Shown in pieces: positions 9,835 through 22,476 of a stretch of DNA of 64,000 bases. Under the pieces are notes generated by a model. The model searched no databases. It saw nothing but the letters and a program-made list of their open reading frames with translations, and had not been told where the DNA came from. The position numbers and the translations under genes were made by a program. Location of the stretch: assembly GCF_029407905.1 (NCBI RefSeq), contig NW_026577903.1:2447812-2511811 (forward strand), in the 5' to 3' direction. Position 1 is the stretch's first letter; each line of letters opens with the position of its first letter. This DNA is from Bubalus kerabau. Lineage: Eukaryota > Chordata > Mammalia > Artiodactyla > Bovidae.

Positions 9835-11239
9835 GTGTTGTGCCTTCACCCACAGGGTTGCCTTCGAAGAGGGGTCCGGGCCTCGGGTCCTTCTCAAGAG
9901 CGGACCGGGGAATCGGGGGCGTTCGGCCTGTGGCCCCACCCACGTGGCTCGTCTCGAATTTCCTCGTGAGACCGGCCTCATCCTGAGGTGCGCCGGGAAG
10001 GCCGGGAACCCCTTCCAGACCACGCAGGGGAATCGCCTCTCCTGTCGCGATCAGGAGGGGAGAAGGGGCTCAGAGGAAGCGGTGCCGGGACCCTCGGTGT
10101 TCCCCTCGGGGGAACCCGGCGTGTCGGGGGACTTTTGGGGGTCGCAGGAAGGCTGTCAGGGACCGTCTCGCCCTTCAGGGCGGAACAGGGGACTTCCCTT
10201 GAGACGCCGTCGCGGGCAAGGGCCTCATCTTGCCAAGCGGTGGGAACCACGTGGTTTTTCTCGAGTTGCGGCGCCATTCTCGAGTTACGACGGGGATCTC
10301 AGCCTTCCCCTTGGGTTGGCCCTGGGAAGCCCAATCTTCCCCTCGGGTTGCGAGGGAACGCTGGGGGTGGCGCTCGAGTCACTGCAGGGCCTAAGAGACC
10401 TCACCTAAGCGTGTGTCCGGGACCTAATTTTCCTCTCCAGGGAAGGCAGGGATCTCGGGGTTGCATTCCAGGCTCCCCCGGGGAGTCAGGCCTCGTCTCG
10501 AGGGGAAGCCAAGGACTCCGCTCTCCTCTCGAGTCGCGACGCGGGGCTCTTGGAGCCCCCTGAGCGGCCTCAAGGGAGTCCAGCCTCCTCTTCCGTTTGG
10601 AGAGAGGACCCGGGATTGCTCTCCAGGCCATGCAGGAAAAGAAGGCCCTCAGCTCGCGAGGACGGGGGCGTCTCAGGGGTTTCCTCGAGCTGCGGCGCCC
10701 GTGGGGGTTTTCTCCCGAGGCACGACGAGGATCTCAGGGAGCCTCTCGTGCGGCGCCAGGGAAGTCAGGTCTCCATGCGCGTGGCGAGGGGGAGCGCGTC
10801 CTGGCTCTCGAGTCACGGGAGGGGACTAGGGCCTCGAGACGCGTTGAAGAAGGACTCTCGAGGTCTTTGTCGGGGGGCGGCGGGAAACCCTCGTGTCCCT
10901 CGCCTTCTGCCGGGGACCTTAGGGAACTTCCCAGGGTGCCTCTGAGAGGCGAGGGATCCTGTGGAGGTGGCGGGGCCCCTCGGGACTCCGCTGGGTCTGG
11001 CGCAACGGAAGAGGGCCTCACCTCGAGGGGAGGCAGGCACCTCAGGCTTCCTCTGCGTTTCGGACTCCGACCGCAGGGTCCCTGCAGAGTTGGGACAGGA
11101 GAGTCAGGCCTCGTCTTGTCTGAGGAAGGGAACCCCGCTGGCCTCTCGAGTTGCTCAGGGGGTCTCAGGCCCCTCGTCGAGCTGTGTGTGGAACCCGCGG
11201 GTCTTTGCGGACGATGCACGGGGGTGGCAGTGCCCCTTC
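9835..11239. repeat. Satellite unit 8
   Basis: First unit with C at u525 (10359). u712 is G, which separates it from the other u525-C units. Private C at 10274. Confidence 0.95.
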
Positions 11240-12644
11240 GTGTTGTGCCTTCACCCACAGGGTTGCCTTCGAAGAGGGGTCCGGGCCTCGGGTCCTTCTC
11301 AAGAGCGGACCGGGGAATCGGGGGCGTTCGGCCTGTGGCCCCACCCACGTGGCTCGTCTCGAATTTCCTCGTGAGACCGGCCTCATCCTGAGGTGCGCCG
11401 GGAAGGCCGGGAACCCCTTCCAGACCACGCAGGGGAATCGCCTCTCCTGTCGCGATCAGGAGGGGAGAAGGGGCTCAGAGGAAGCGCTGCCGGGACCCTC
11501 GGTGTTCCCCTCGGGGGAACCCGGCGTGTCGGGGGACTTTTGGGGGTCGCAGGAAGGCTGTCAGGGACCGTCTCGCCCTTCAGGGCGGAACAGGGGACTT
11601 CCCTTGAGACGCCGTCGCGGGCAAGGGCCTCATCTTGCCAAGCGGTGGGAACCACGTGGTTTTTCTCGAGTTGCGGCGGCATTCTCGAGTTACGACGGGG
11701 ATCTCAGCCTTCCCCTTGGGTTGGCCCTGGGAAGCCCAATCTTCCCCTCGGGTTGCGAGGGAAAGCTGGGGGTGGCGCTCGAGTCACTGCAGGGCCTAAG
11801 AGACCTCACCTAAGCGTGTGTCCGGGACCTAATTTTCCTCTCCAGGGAAGGCAGGGATCTCGGGGTTGCATTCCAGGCTCCCCCGGGGAGTCAGGCCTCG
11901 TCTCGAGGGGAAGCCAAGGACTCCGCTCTCCTCTCGAGTCGCGACGCGGGTCTCTTGGAGCCCCCTGAGCGGCCTCAAGGGAGTCCAGCCTCCTCTTCCG
12001 TTTGGAGAGAGGACCCGGGATTGCTCTCCAGGCCATGCAGGAAAAGAAGGCCCTCAGCTCGCGAGGACGGGGGCGTCTCAGGGGTTTCCTCGAGCTGCGG
12101 CGCCCGTGGGGGTTTTCTCCCGAGGCACGACGAGGATCTCAGGGAGCCTCTCGTGCGGCGCCAGGGAAGTCAGGTCTCCATGCGCGTGGCGAGGGGGAGC
12201 GCGTCCTGGCTCTCGAGTCACGGGAGGGGACTAGGGCCTCGAGACGCGTTGAAGAAGGACTCTCGAGGTCTTTGTCGGGGGGCGGCGGGAAACCCTCGTG
12301 TCCCTCGCCTTCTGCCGGGGACCTTAGGGAACTTCCCAGGGTGCCTCTGAGAGGCGAGGGATCCTGTGGAGGTGGCGGGGCCCCTCGGGACTCCGCTGGG
12401 TCTGGCGCAACGGAAGAGGGCCTCACCTCGAGGGGAGGCAGGCACCTCAGGCTTCCTCTGCGTTTCGGACTCCGACCGCAGGGTCCCTGCAGAGTTGGGA
12501 CAGGAGAGTCAGGCCTCGTCTTGTCTGAGGAAGGGAACCCCGCTGGCCTCTCGAGTTGCTCAGGGGGTCTCAGGCCCCTCGTCGAGCTGTGTGTGGAACC
12601 CGCGGGTCTTTGCGGACGATGCACGGGGGTGGCAGTGCCCCTTC
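11240..12644. repeat. Satellite unit 9
   Basis: Majority type with T at u712 and A at u525. Private C at 11487. Confidence 0.95.
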
Positions 12645-14049
12645 GTGTTGTGCCTTCACCCACAGGGTTGCCTTCGAAGAGGGGTCCGGGCCTCGGGTCC
12701 TTCTCAAGAGCGGACCGGGGAATCGGGGGCGTTCGGCCTGTGGCCCCACCCACGTGGCTCGTCTCGAATTTCCTCGTGAGACCGGCCTCATCCTGAGGTG
12801 CGCCGGGAAGGCCGGGAACCCCTTCCAGACCACGCAGGGGAATCGCCTCTCCTGTCGCGATCAGGAGGGGAGAAGGGGCTCAGAGGAAGCGGTGCCGGGA
12901 CCCTCGGTGTTCCCCTCGGGGGAACCCGGCGTGTCGGGGGACTTTTGGGGGTCGCAGGAAGGCTGTCAGGGACCGTCTCGCCCTTCAGGGCGGAACAGGG
13001 GACTTCCCTTGAGACGCCGTCGCGGGCAAGGGCCTCATCTTGCCAAGCGGTGGGAACCACGTGGTTTTTCTCGAGTTGCGGCGGCATTCTCGAGTTACGA
13101 CGGGGATCTCAGCCTTCCCCTTGGGTTGGCCCTGGGAAGCCCAATCTTCCCCTCGGGTTGCGAGGGAACGCTGGGGGTGGCGCTCGAGTCACTGCAGGGC
13201 CTAAGAGACCTCACCTAAGCGTGTGTCCGGGACCTAATTTTCCTCTCCAGGGAAGGCAGGGATCTCGGGGTTGCATTCCAGGCTCCCCCGGGGAGTCAGG
13301 CCTCGTCTCGAGGGGAAGCCAAGGACTCCGCTCTCCTCTCGAGTCGCGACGCGGGTCTCTTGGAGCCCCCTGAGCGGCCTCAAGGGAGTCCAGCCTCCTC
13401 TTCCGTTTGGAGAGAGGACCCGGGATTGCTCTCCAGGCCATGCAGGAAAAGAAGGCCCTCAGCTCGCGAGGACGGGGGCGTCTCAGGGGTTTCCTCGAGC
13501 TGCGGCGCCCGTGGGGGTTTTCTCCCGAGGCACGACGAGGATCTCAGGGAGCCTCTCGTGCGGCGCCAGGGAAGTCAGGTCTCCATGCGCGTGGCGAGGG
13601 GGAGCGCGTCCTGGCTCTCGAGTCACGGGAGGGGACTAGGGCCTCGAGACGCGTTGAAGAAGGACTCTCGAGGTCTTTGTCGGGGGGCGGCGGGAAACCC
13701 TCGTGTCCCTCGCCTTCTGCCGGGGACCTTAGGGAACTTCCCAGGGTGCCTCTGAGAGGCGAGGGATCCTGTGGAGGTGGCGGGGCCCCTCGGGACTCCG
13801 CTGGGTCTGGCGCAACGGAAGAGGGCCTCACCTCGAGGGGAGGCAGGCACCTCAGGCTTCCTCTGCGTTTCGGACTCCGACCGCAGGGTCCCTGCAGAGT
13901 TGGGACAGGAGAGTCAGGCCTCGTCTTGTCTGAGGAAGGGAACCCCGCTGGCCTCTCGAGTTGCTCAGGGGGTCTCAGGCCCCTCGTCGAGCTGTGTGTG
14001 GAACCCGCGGGTCTTTGCGGACGATGCACGGGGGTGGCAGTGCCCCTTC
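12645..14049. repeat. Satellite unit 10
   Basis: C at u525 and T at u712, indistinguishable on my markers from units 13, 16 and 17. It is the first member of the three-unit pattern 10-11-12 / 13-14-15. Confidence 0.95.
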
Positions 14050-15454
14050 GTGTTGTGCCTTCACCCACAGGGTTGCCTTCGAAGAGGGGTCCGGGCCTCG
14101 GGTCCTTCTCAAGAGCGGACCGGGGAATCGGGGGCGTTCGGCCTGTGGCCCCACCCACGTGGCTCGTCTCGAATTTCCTCGTGAGACCGGCCTCATCCTG
14201 AGGTGCGCCGGGAAGGCCGGGAACCCCTTCCAGACCACGCAGGGGAATCGCCTCTCCTGTCGCGATCAGGAGGGGAGAAGGGGCTCAGAGGAAGCGGTGT
14301 CGGGACCCTCGGTGTTCCCCTCGGGGGAACCCGGCGTGTCGGGGGACTTCTGGGGGTCGCAGGAAGGCTGTCAGGGACCGTCTCGCCCTTCAGGGCGGAA
14401 CAGGGGACTTCCCTTGAGACGCCGTCGCGGGCAAGGGCCTCATCTTGCCAAGCGGTGGGAACCACGTGGTTTTTCTCGAGTTGCGGCGGCATTCTCGAGT
14501 TACGACGGGGATCTCAGCCTTCCCCTTGGGTTGGCCCTGGGAAGCCCAATCTTCCCCTCGGGTTGCGAGGGAAAGCTGGGGGTGGCGCTCGAGTCACTGC
14601 AGGGCCTAAGAGACCTCACCTAAGCGTGTGTCCGGGACCTAATTTTCCTCTCCAGGGAAGGCAGGGATCTCGGGGTTGCATTCCAGGCTCCCCCGGGGAG
14701 TCAGGCCTCGTCTCGAGGGGAAGCCAAGGACTCCGCTCTCCTCTCGAGTCGCGACGCGGGTCTCTTGGAGCCCCCTGAGCGGCCTCAAGGGAGTCCAGCC
14801 TCCTCTTCCGTTTAGAGAGAGGACCCGGGATTGCTCTCCAGGCCATGCAGGAAAAGAAGGCCCTCAGCTCGCGAGGACGGGGGCGTCTCAGGGGTTTCCT
14901 CGAGCTGCGGCGCCCGTGGGGGTTTTCTCCCGAGGCACGACGAGGATCTCAGGGAGCCTCTCGTGCGGCGCCAGGGAAGTCAGGTCTCCATGCGCGTGGC
15001 GAGGGGGAGCGCGTCCTGGCTCTCGAGTCACGGGAGGGGACTAGGGCCTCGAGACGCGTTGAAGAAGGACTCTCGAGGTCTTTGTCGGGGGGCGGCGGGA
15101 AACCCTCGTGTCCCTCGCCTTCTGCCGGGGACCTTAGGGAACTTCCCAGGGTGCCTCTGAGAGGCGAGGGATCCTGTGGAGGTGGCGGGGCCCCTCGGGA
15201 CTCCGCTGGGTCTGGCGCAACGGAAGAGGGCCTCACCTCGAGGGGAGGCAGGCACCTCAGGCTTCCTCTGCGTTTCGGACTCCGACCGCAGGGTCCCTGC
15301 AGAGTTGGGACAGGAGAGTCAGGCCTCGTCTTGTCTGAGGAAGGGAACCCCGCTGGCCTCTCGAGTTGCTCAGGGGGTCTCAGGCCCCTCGTCGAGCTGT
15401 GTGTGGAACCCGCGGGTCTTTGCGGACGATGCACGGGGGTGGCAGTGCCCCTTC
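14050..15454. repeat. Satellite unit 11
   Basis: T at 14300 (GGTGTCGGG) and C at u301 (14350). In its right half it has A at 14814 (TTTAGAG in place of TTTGGAG), shared only with unit 14. Bases from 14351 onward match those 4,213 bp downstream. Confidence 0.95.
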
Positions 15455-16858
15455 GTGTTGTGCCTTCACCCACAGGGTTGCCTTCGAAGAGGGGTCCGGG
15501 CCTCGGGTCCTTCTCAAGAGCGGACCGGGGAATCGGGGGCGTTCGGCCTGTGGCCCCACCCACGTGGCTCGTCTCGAATTTCCTCGTGAGACCGGCCTCA
15601 TCCTGAGGTGCGCCGGGAAGGCCGGGAACCCCTTCCAGACCACGCAGGGGAATCGCCTCTCCTGTCGCGATCAGGAGGGGAGAAGGGGCTCAGAGAAGCG
15701 GTGTCGGGACCCTCGGTGTTCCCCTCGGGGCAACCCGGCGTGTCGGGGGACTTTTGGGGGTCGCAGGAAGGCTGTCAGGGACCGTCTCGCCCTTCAGGGC
15801 GGAACAGGGGACTTCCCTTGAGACGCCGTCGCGGGCAAGGGCCTCATCTTGCCAAGCGGTGGGAACCACGTGGTTTTTCTCGAGTTGCGGCGGCATTCTC
15901 GAGTTACGACGGGGATCTCAGCCTTCCCCTTGGGTTGGCCCTGGGAAGCCCAATCTTCCCCTCGGGTTGCGAGGGAAAGCTGGGGGTGGCGCTCGAGTCA
16001 CTGCAGGGCCTAAGAGACCTCACCTAAGCGTGTGTCCGGGACCTAATTTTCCTCTCCAGGGAAGGCAGGGATCTCGGGGTTGCATTCCAGGCTCCCCCGG
16101 GGAGTCAGGCCTCGTCTCGAGGGGAAGCCAAGGACTCCGCTCTCCTCTCGAGTCGCGACGCGGGTCTCTTGGAGCCCCCTGAGCGGCCTCAAGGGAGTCC
16201 AGCCTCCTCTTCCGTTTGGAGAGAGGACCCGGGATTGCTCTCCAGGCCATGCAGGAAAAGAAGGCCCTCAGCTCGCGAGGACGGGGGCGTCTCAGGGGTT
16301 TCCTCGAGCTGCGGCGCCCGTGGGGGTTTTCTCCCGAGGCACGACGAGGATCTCAGGGAGCCTCTCGTGCGGCGCCAGGGAAGTCAGGTCTCCATGCGCG
16401 TGGCGAGGGGGAGCGCGTCCTGGCTCTCGAGTCACGGGAGGGGACTAGGGCCTCGAGACGCGTTGAAGAAGGACTCTCGAGGTCTTTGTCGGGGGGCGGC
16501 GGGAAACCCTCGTGTCCCTCGCCTTCTGCCGGGGACCTTAGGGAACTTCCCAGGGTGCCTCTGAGAGGCGAGGGATCCTGTGGAGGTGGCGGGGCCCCTC
16601 GGGACTCCGCTGGGTCTGGCGCAACGGAAGAGGGCCTCACCTCGAGGGGAGGCAGGCACCTCAGGCTTCCTCTGCGTTTCGCACTCCGACCGCAGGGTCC
16701 CTGCAGAGTTGGGACAGGAGAGTCAGGCCTCGTCTTGTCTGAGGAAGGGAACCCCGCTGGCCTCTCGAGTTGCTCAGGGGGTCTCAGGCCCCTCGTCGAG
16801 CTGTGTGTGGAACCCGCGGGTCTTTGCGGACGATGCACGGGGGTGGCAGTGCCCCTTC
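15455..16858. repeat. Satellite unit 12 (1,404 bp)
   Basis: One G is lost in CAGAGGAAG near 15694. GGTGTCGGG follows, with C at 15731 (GGGGCAACC) and C at 16682 (TTCGCACTC). All four are shared with unit 15, 4,213 bp away. Confidence 0.95.
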
Positions 16859-18263
16859 GTGTTGTGCCTTCACCCACAGGGTTGCCTTCGAAGAGGGGTC
16901 CGGGCCTCGGGTCCTTCTCAAGAGCGGACCGGGGAATCGGGGGCGTTCGGCCTGTGGCCCCACCCACGTGGCTCGTCTCGAATTTCCTCGTGAGACCGGC
17001 CTCATCCTGAGGTGCGCCGGGAAGGCCGGGAACCCCTTCCAGACCACGCAGGGGAATCGCCTCTCCTGTCGCGATCAGGAGGGGAGAAGGGGCTCAGAGG
17101 AAGCGGTGCCGGGACCCTCGGTGTTCCCCTCGGGGGAACCCGGCGTGTCGGGGGACTTTTGGGGGTCGCAGGAAGGCTGTCAGGGACCGTCTCGCCCTTC
17201 AGGGCGGAACAGGGGACTTCCCTTGAGACGCCGTCGCGGGCAAGGGCCTCATCTTGCCAAGCGGTGGGAACCACGTGGTTTTTCTCGAGTTGCGGCGGCA
17301 TTCTCGAGTTACGACGGGGATCTCAGCCTTCCCCTTGGGTTGGCCCTGGGAAGCCCAATCTTCCCCTCGGGTTGCGAGGGAACGCTGGGGGTGGCGCTCG
17401 AGTCACTGCAGGGCCTAAGAGACCTCACCTAAGCGTGTGTCCGGGACCTAATTTTCCTCTCCAGGGAAGGCAGGGATCTCGGGGTTGCATTCCAGGCTCC
17501 CCCGGGGAGTCAGGCCTCGTCTCGAGGGGAAGCCAAGGACTCCGCTCTCCTCTCGAGTCGCGACGCGGGTCTCTTGGAGCCCCCTGAGCGGCCTCAAGGG
17601 AGTCCAGCCTCCTCTTCCGTTTGGAGAGAGGACCCGGGATTGCTCTCCAGGCCATGCAGGAAAAGAAGGCCCTCAGCTCGCGAGGACGGGGGCGTCTCAG
17701 GGGTTTCCTCGAGCTGCGGCGCCCGTGGGGGTTTTCTCCCGAGGCACGACGAGGATCTCAGGGAGCCTCTCGTGCGGCGCCAGGGAAGTCAGGTCTCCAT
17801 GCGCGTGGCGAGGGGGAGCGCGTCCTGGCTCTCGAGTCACGGGAGGGGACTAGGGCCTCGAGACGCGTTGAAGAAGGACTCTCGAGGTCTTTGTCGGGGG
17901 GCGGCGGGAAACCCTCGTGTCCCTCGCCTTCTGCCGGGGACCTTAGGGAACTTCCCAGGGTGCCTCTGAGAGGCGAGGGATCCTGTGGAGGTGGCGGGGC
18001 CCCTCGGGACTCCGCTGGGTCTGGCGCAACGGAAGAGGGCCTCACCTCGAGGGGAGGCAGGCACCTCAGGCTTCCTCTGCGTTTCGGACTCCGACCGCAG
18101 GGTCCCTGCAGAGTTGGGACAGGAGAGTCAGGCCTCGTCTTGTCTGAGGAAGGGAACCCCGCTGGCCTCTCGAGTTGCTCAGGGGGTCTCAGGCCCCTCG
18201 TCGAGCTGTGTGTGGAACCCGCGGGTCTTTGCGGACGATGCACGGGGGTGGCAGTGCCCCTTC
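16859..18263. repeat. Satellite unit 13
   Basis: C at u525 and T at u712, same type as units 10, 16 and 17. It pairs with unit 16 in the 4,213-bp duplication. Confidence 0.95.
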
Positions 18264-19667
18264 GTGTTGTGCCTTCACCCACAGGGTTGCCTTCGAAGAG
18301 GGGTCCGGGCCTCGGGTCCTTCTCAAGAGCGGACCGGGGAATCGGGGGCGTTCGGCCTGTGGCCCCACCCACGTGGCTCGTCTCGAATTTCCTCGTGAGA
18401 CCGGCCTCATCCTGAGGTGCGCCGGGAAGGCCGGGAACCCCTTCCAGACCACGCAGGGGAATCGCCTCTCCTGTCGCGATCAGGAGGGGAGAAGGGGCTC
18501 AGAGAAGCGGTGTCGGGACCCTCGGTGTTCCCCTCGGGGCAACCCGGCGTGTCGGGGGACTTTTGGGGGTCGCAGGAAGGCTGTCAGGGACCGTCTCGCC
18601 CTTCAGGGCGGAACAGGGGACTTCCCTTGAGACGCCGTCGCGGGCAAGGGCCTCATCTTGCCAAGCGGTGGGAACCACGTGGTTTTTCTCGAGTTGCGGC
18701 GGCATTCTCGAGTTACGACGGGGATCTCAGCCTTCCCCTTGGGTTGGCCCTGGGAAGCCCAATCTTCCCCTCGGGTTGCGAGGGAAAGCTGGGGGTGGCG
18801 CTCGAGTCACTGCAGGGCCTAAGAGACCTCACCTAAGCGTGTGTCCGGGACCTAATTTTCCTCTCCAGGGAAGGCAGGGATCTCGGGGTTGCATTCCAGG
18901 CTCCCCCGGGGAGTCAGGCCTCGTCTCGAGGGGAAGCCAAGGACTCCGCTCTCCTCTCGAGTCGCGACGCGGGTCTCTTGGAGCCCCCTGAGCGGCCTCA
19001 AGGGAGTCCAGCCTCCTCTTCCGTTTAGAGAGAGGACCCGGGATTGCTCTCCAGGCCATGCAGGAAAAGAAGGCCCTCAGCTCGCGAGGACGGGGGCGTC
19101 TCAGGGGTTTCCTCGAGCTGCGGCGCCCGTGGGGGTTTTCTCCCGAGGCACGACGAGGATCTCAGGGAGCCTCTCGTGCGGCGCCAGGGAAGTCAGGTCT
19201 CCATGCGCGTGGCGAGGGGGAGCGCGTCCTGGCTCTCGAGTCACGGGAGGGGACTAGGGCCTCGAGACGCGTTGAAGAAGGACTCTCGAGGTCTTTGTCG
19301 GGGGGCGGCGGGAAACCCTCGTGTCCCTCGCCTTCTGCCGGGGACCTTAGGGAACTTCCCAGGGTGCCTCTGAGAGGCGAGGGATCCTGTGGAGGTGGCG
19401 GGGCCCCTCGGGACTCCGCTGGGTCTGGCGCAACGGAAGAGGGCCTCACCTCGAGGGGAGGCAGGCACCTCAGGCTTCCTCTGCGTTTCGGACTCCGACC
19501 GCAGGGTCCCTGCAGAGTTGGGACAGGAGAGTCAGGCCTCGTCTTGTCTGAGGAAGGGAACCCCGCTGGCCTCTCGAGTTGCTCAGGGGGTCTCAGGCCC
19601 CTCGTCGAGCTGTGTGTGGAACCCGCGGGTCTTTGCGGACGATGCACGGGGGTGGCAGTGCCCCTTC
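18264..19667. repeat. Satellite unit 14 (1,404 bp, hybrid)
   Basis: The left part carries the unit 12/15 signature (G deletion near 18504, GGTGTCGGG, C at 18540). The right part carries the unit 11 signature (A at 19027). It therefore spans the junction of the three-unit duplication. Confidence 0.95.
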
Positions 19668-21071
19668 GTGTTGTGCCTTCACCCACAGGGTTGCCTTCGA
19701 AGAGGGGTCCGGGCCTCGGGTCCTTCTCAAGAGCGGACCGGGGAATCGGGGGCGTTCGGCCTGTGGCCCCACCCACGTGGCTCGTCTCGAATTTCCTCGT
19801 GAGACCGGCCTCATCCTGAGGTGCGCCGGGAAGGCCGGGAACCCCTTCCAGACCACGCAGGGGAATCGCCTCTCCTGTCGCGATCAGGAGGGGAGAAGGG
19901 GCTCAGAGAAGCGGTGTCGGGACCCTCGGTGTTCCCCTCGGGGCAACCCGGCGTGTCGGGGGACTTTTGGGGGTCGCAGGAAGGCTGTCAGGGACCGTCT
20001 CGCCCTTCAGGGCGGAACAGGGGACTTCCCTTGAGACGCCGTCGCGGGCAAGGGCCTCATCTTGCCAAGCGGTGGGAACCACGTGGTTTTTCTCGAGTTG
20101 CGGCGGCATTCTCGAGTTACGACGGGGATCTCAGCCTTCCCCTTGGGTTGGCCCTGGGAAGCCCAATCTTCCCCTCGGGTTGCGAGGGAAAGCTGGGGGT
20201 GGCGCTCGAGTCACTGCAGGGCCTAAGAGACCTCACCTAAGCGTGTGTCCGGGACCTAATTTTCCTCTCCAGGGAAGGCAGGGATCTCGGGGTTGCATTC
20301 CAGGCTCCCCCGGGGAGTCAGGCCTCGTCTCGAGGGGAAGCCAAGGACTCCGCTCTCCTCTCGAGTCGCGACGCGGGTCTCTTGGAGCCCCCTGAGCGGC
20401 CTCAAGGGAGTCCAGCCTCCTCTTCCGTTTGGAGAGAGGACCCGGGATTGCTCTCCAGGCCATGCAGGAAAAGAAGGCCCTCAGCTCGCGAGGACGGGGG
20501 CGTCTCAGGGGTTTCCTCGAGCTGCGGCGCCCGTGGGGGTTTTCTCCCGAGGCACGACGAGGATCTCAGGGAGCCTCTCGTGCGGCGCCAGGGAAGTCAG
20601 GTCTCCATGCGCGTGGCGAGGGGGAGCGCGTCCTGGCTCTCGAGTCACGGGAGGGGACTAGGGCCTCGAGACGCGTTGAAGAAGGACTCTCGAGGTCTTT
20701 GTCGGGGGGCGGCGGGAAACCCTCGTGTCCCTCGCCTTCTGCCGGGGACCTTAGGGAACTTCCCAGGGTGCCTCTGAGAGGCGAGGGATCCTGTGGAGGT
20801 GGCGGGGCCCCTCGGGACTCCGCTGGGTCTGGCGCAACGGAAGAGGGCCTCACCTCGAGGGGAGGCAGGCACCTCAGGCTTCCTCTGCGTTTCGCACTCC
20901 GACCGCAGGGTCCCTGCAGAGTTGGGACAGGAGAGTCAGGCCTCGTCTTGTCTGAGGAAGGGAACCCCGCTGGCCTCTCGAGTTGCTCAGGGGGTCTCAG
21001 GCCCCTCGTCGAGCTGTGTGTGGAACCCGCGGGTCTTTGCGGACGATGCACGGGGGTGGCAGTGCCCCTTC
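19668..21071. repeat. Satellite unit 15 (1,404 bp)
   Basis: Same signature as unit 12: G deletion near 19908, GGTGTCGGG, C in GGGGCAACC near 19944, C at 20895. Confidence 0.95.
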
Positions 21072-22476
21072 GTGTTGTGCCTTCACCCACAGGGTTGCCT
21101 TCGAAGAGGGGTCCGGGCCTCGGGTCCTTCTCAAGAGCGGACCGGGGAATCGGGGGCGTTCGGCCTGTGGCCCCACCCACGTGGCTCGTCTCGAATTTCC
21201 TCGTGAGACCGGCCTCATCCTGAGGTGCGCCGGGAAGGCCGGGAACCCCTTCCAGACCACGCAGGGGAATCGCCTCTCCTGTCGCGATCAGGAGGGGAGA
21301 AGGGGCTCAGAGGAAGCGGTGCCGGGACCCTCGGTGTTCCCCTCGGGGGAACCCGGCGTGTCGGGGGACTTTTGGGGGTCGCAGGAAGGCTGTCAGGGAC
21401 CGTCTCGCCCTTCAGGGCGGAACAGGGGACTTCCCTTGAGACGCCGTCGCGGGCAAGGGCCTCATCTTGCCAAGCGGTGGGAACCACGTGGTTTTTCTCG
21501 AGTTGCGGCGGCATTCTCGAGTTACGACGGGGATCTCAGCCTTCCCCTTGGGTTGGCCCTGGGAAGCCCAATCTTCCCCTCGGGTTGCGAGGGAACGCTG
21601 GGGGTGGCGCTCGAGTCACTGCAGGGCCTAAGAGACCTCACCTAAGCGTGTGTCCGGGACCTAATTTTCCTCTCCAGGGAAGGCAGGGATCTCGGGGTTG
21701 CATTCCAGGCTCCCCCGGGGAGTCAGGCCTCGTCTCGAGGGGAAGCCAAGGACTCCGCTCTCCTCTCGAGTCGCGACGCGGGTCTCTTGGAGCCCCCTGA
21801 GCGGCCTCAAGGGAGTCCAGCCTCCTCTTCCGTTTGGAGAGAGGACCCGGGATTGCTCTCCAGGCCATGCAGGAAAAGAAGGCCCTCAGCTCGCGAGGAC
21901 GGGGGCGTCTCAGGGGTTTCCTCGAGCTGCGGCGCCCGTGGGGGTTTTCTCCCGAGGCACGACGAGGATCTCAGGGAGCCTCTCGTGCGGCGCCAGGGAA
22001 GTCAGGTCTCCATGCGCGTGGCGAGGGGGAGCGCGTCCTGGCTCTCGAGTCACGGGAGGGGACTAGGGCCTCGAGACGCGTTGAAGAAGGACTCTCGAGG
22101 TCTTTGTCGGGGGGCGGCGGGAAACCCTCGTGTCCCTCGCCTTCTGCCGGGGACCTTAGGGAACTTCCCAGGGTGCCTCTGAGAGGCGAGGGATCCTGTG
22201 GAGGTGGCGGGGCCCCTCGGGACTCCGCTGGGTCTGGCGCAACGGAAGAGGGCCTCACCTCGAGGGGAGGCAGGCACCTCAGGCTTCCTCTGCGTTTCGG
22301 ACTCCGACCGCAGGGTCCCTGCAGAGTTGGGACAGGAGAGTCAGGCCTCGTCTTGTCTGAGGAAGGGAACCCCGCTGGCCTCTCGAGTTGCTCAGGGGGT
22401 CTCAGGCCCCTCGTCGAGCTGTGTGTGGAACCCGCGGGTCTTTGCGGACGATGCACGGGGGTGGCAGTGCCCCTTC
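21072..22476. repeat. Satellite unit 16
   Basis: C at u525, T at u712; duplicate of unit 13. Confidence 0.95.

Larger units (their letters stand above)
14351..18504. repeat. Three-unit tandem duplication, first copy (period 4,213 bp)
   Basis: Covers the right part of unit 11, units 12 and 13, and the start of unit 14. The rare markers at 14814, 15694 (deletion), 15731 and 16682 reappear at +4,213. The left limit is set by the u301 difference (14350 versus 18563). The right limit is the deletion in unit 14 that unit 17 lacks. Confidence 0.8.
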
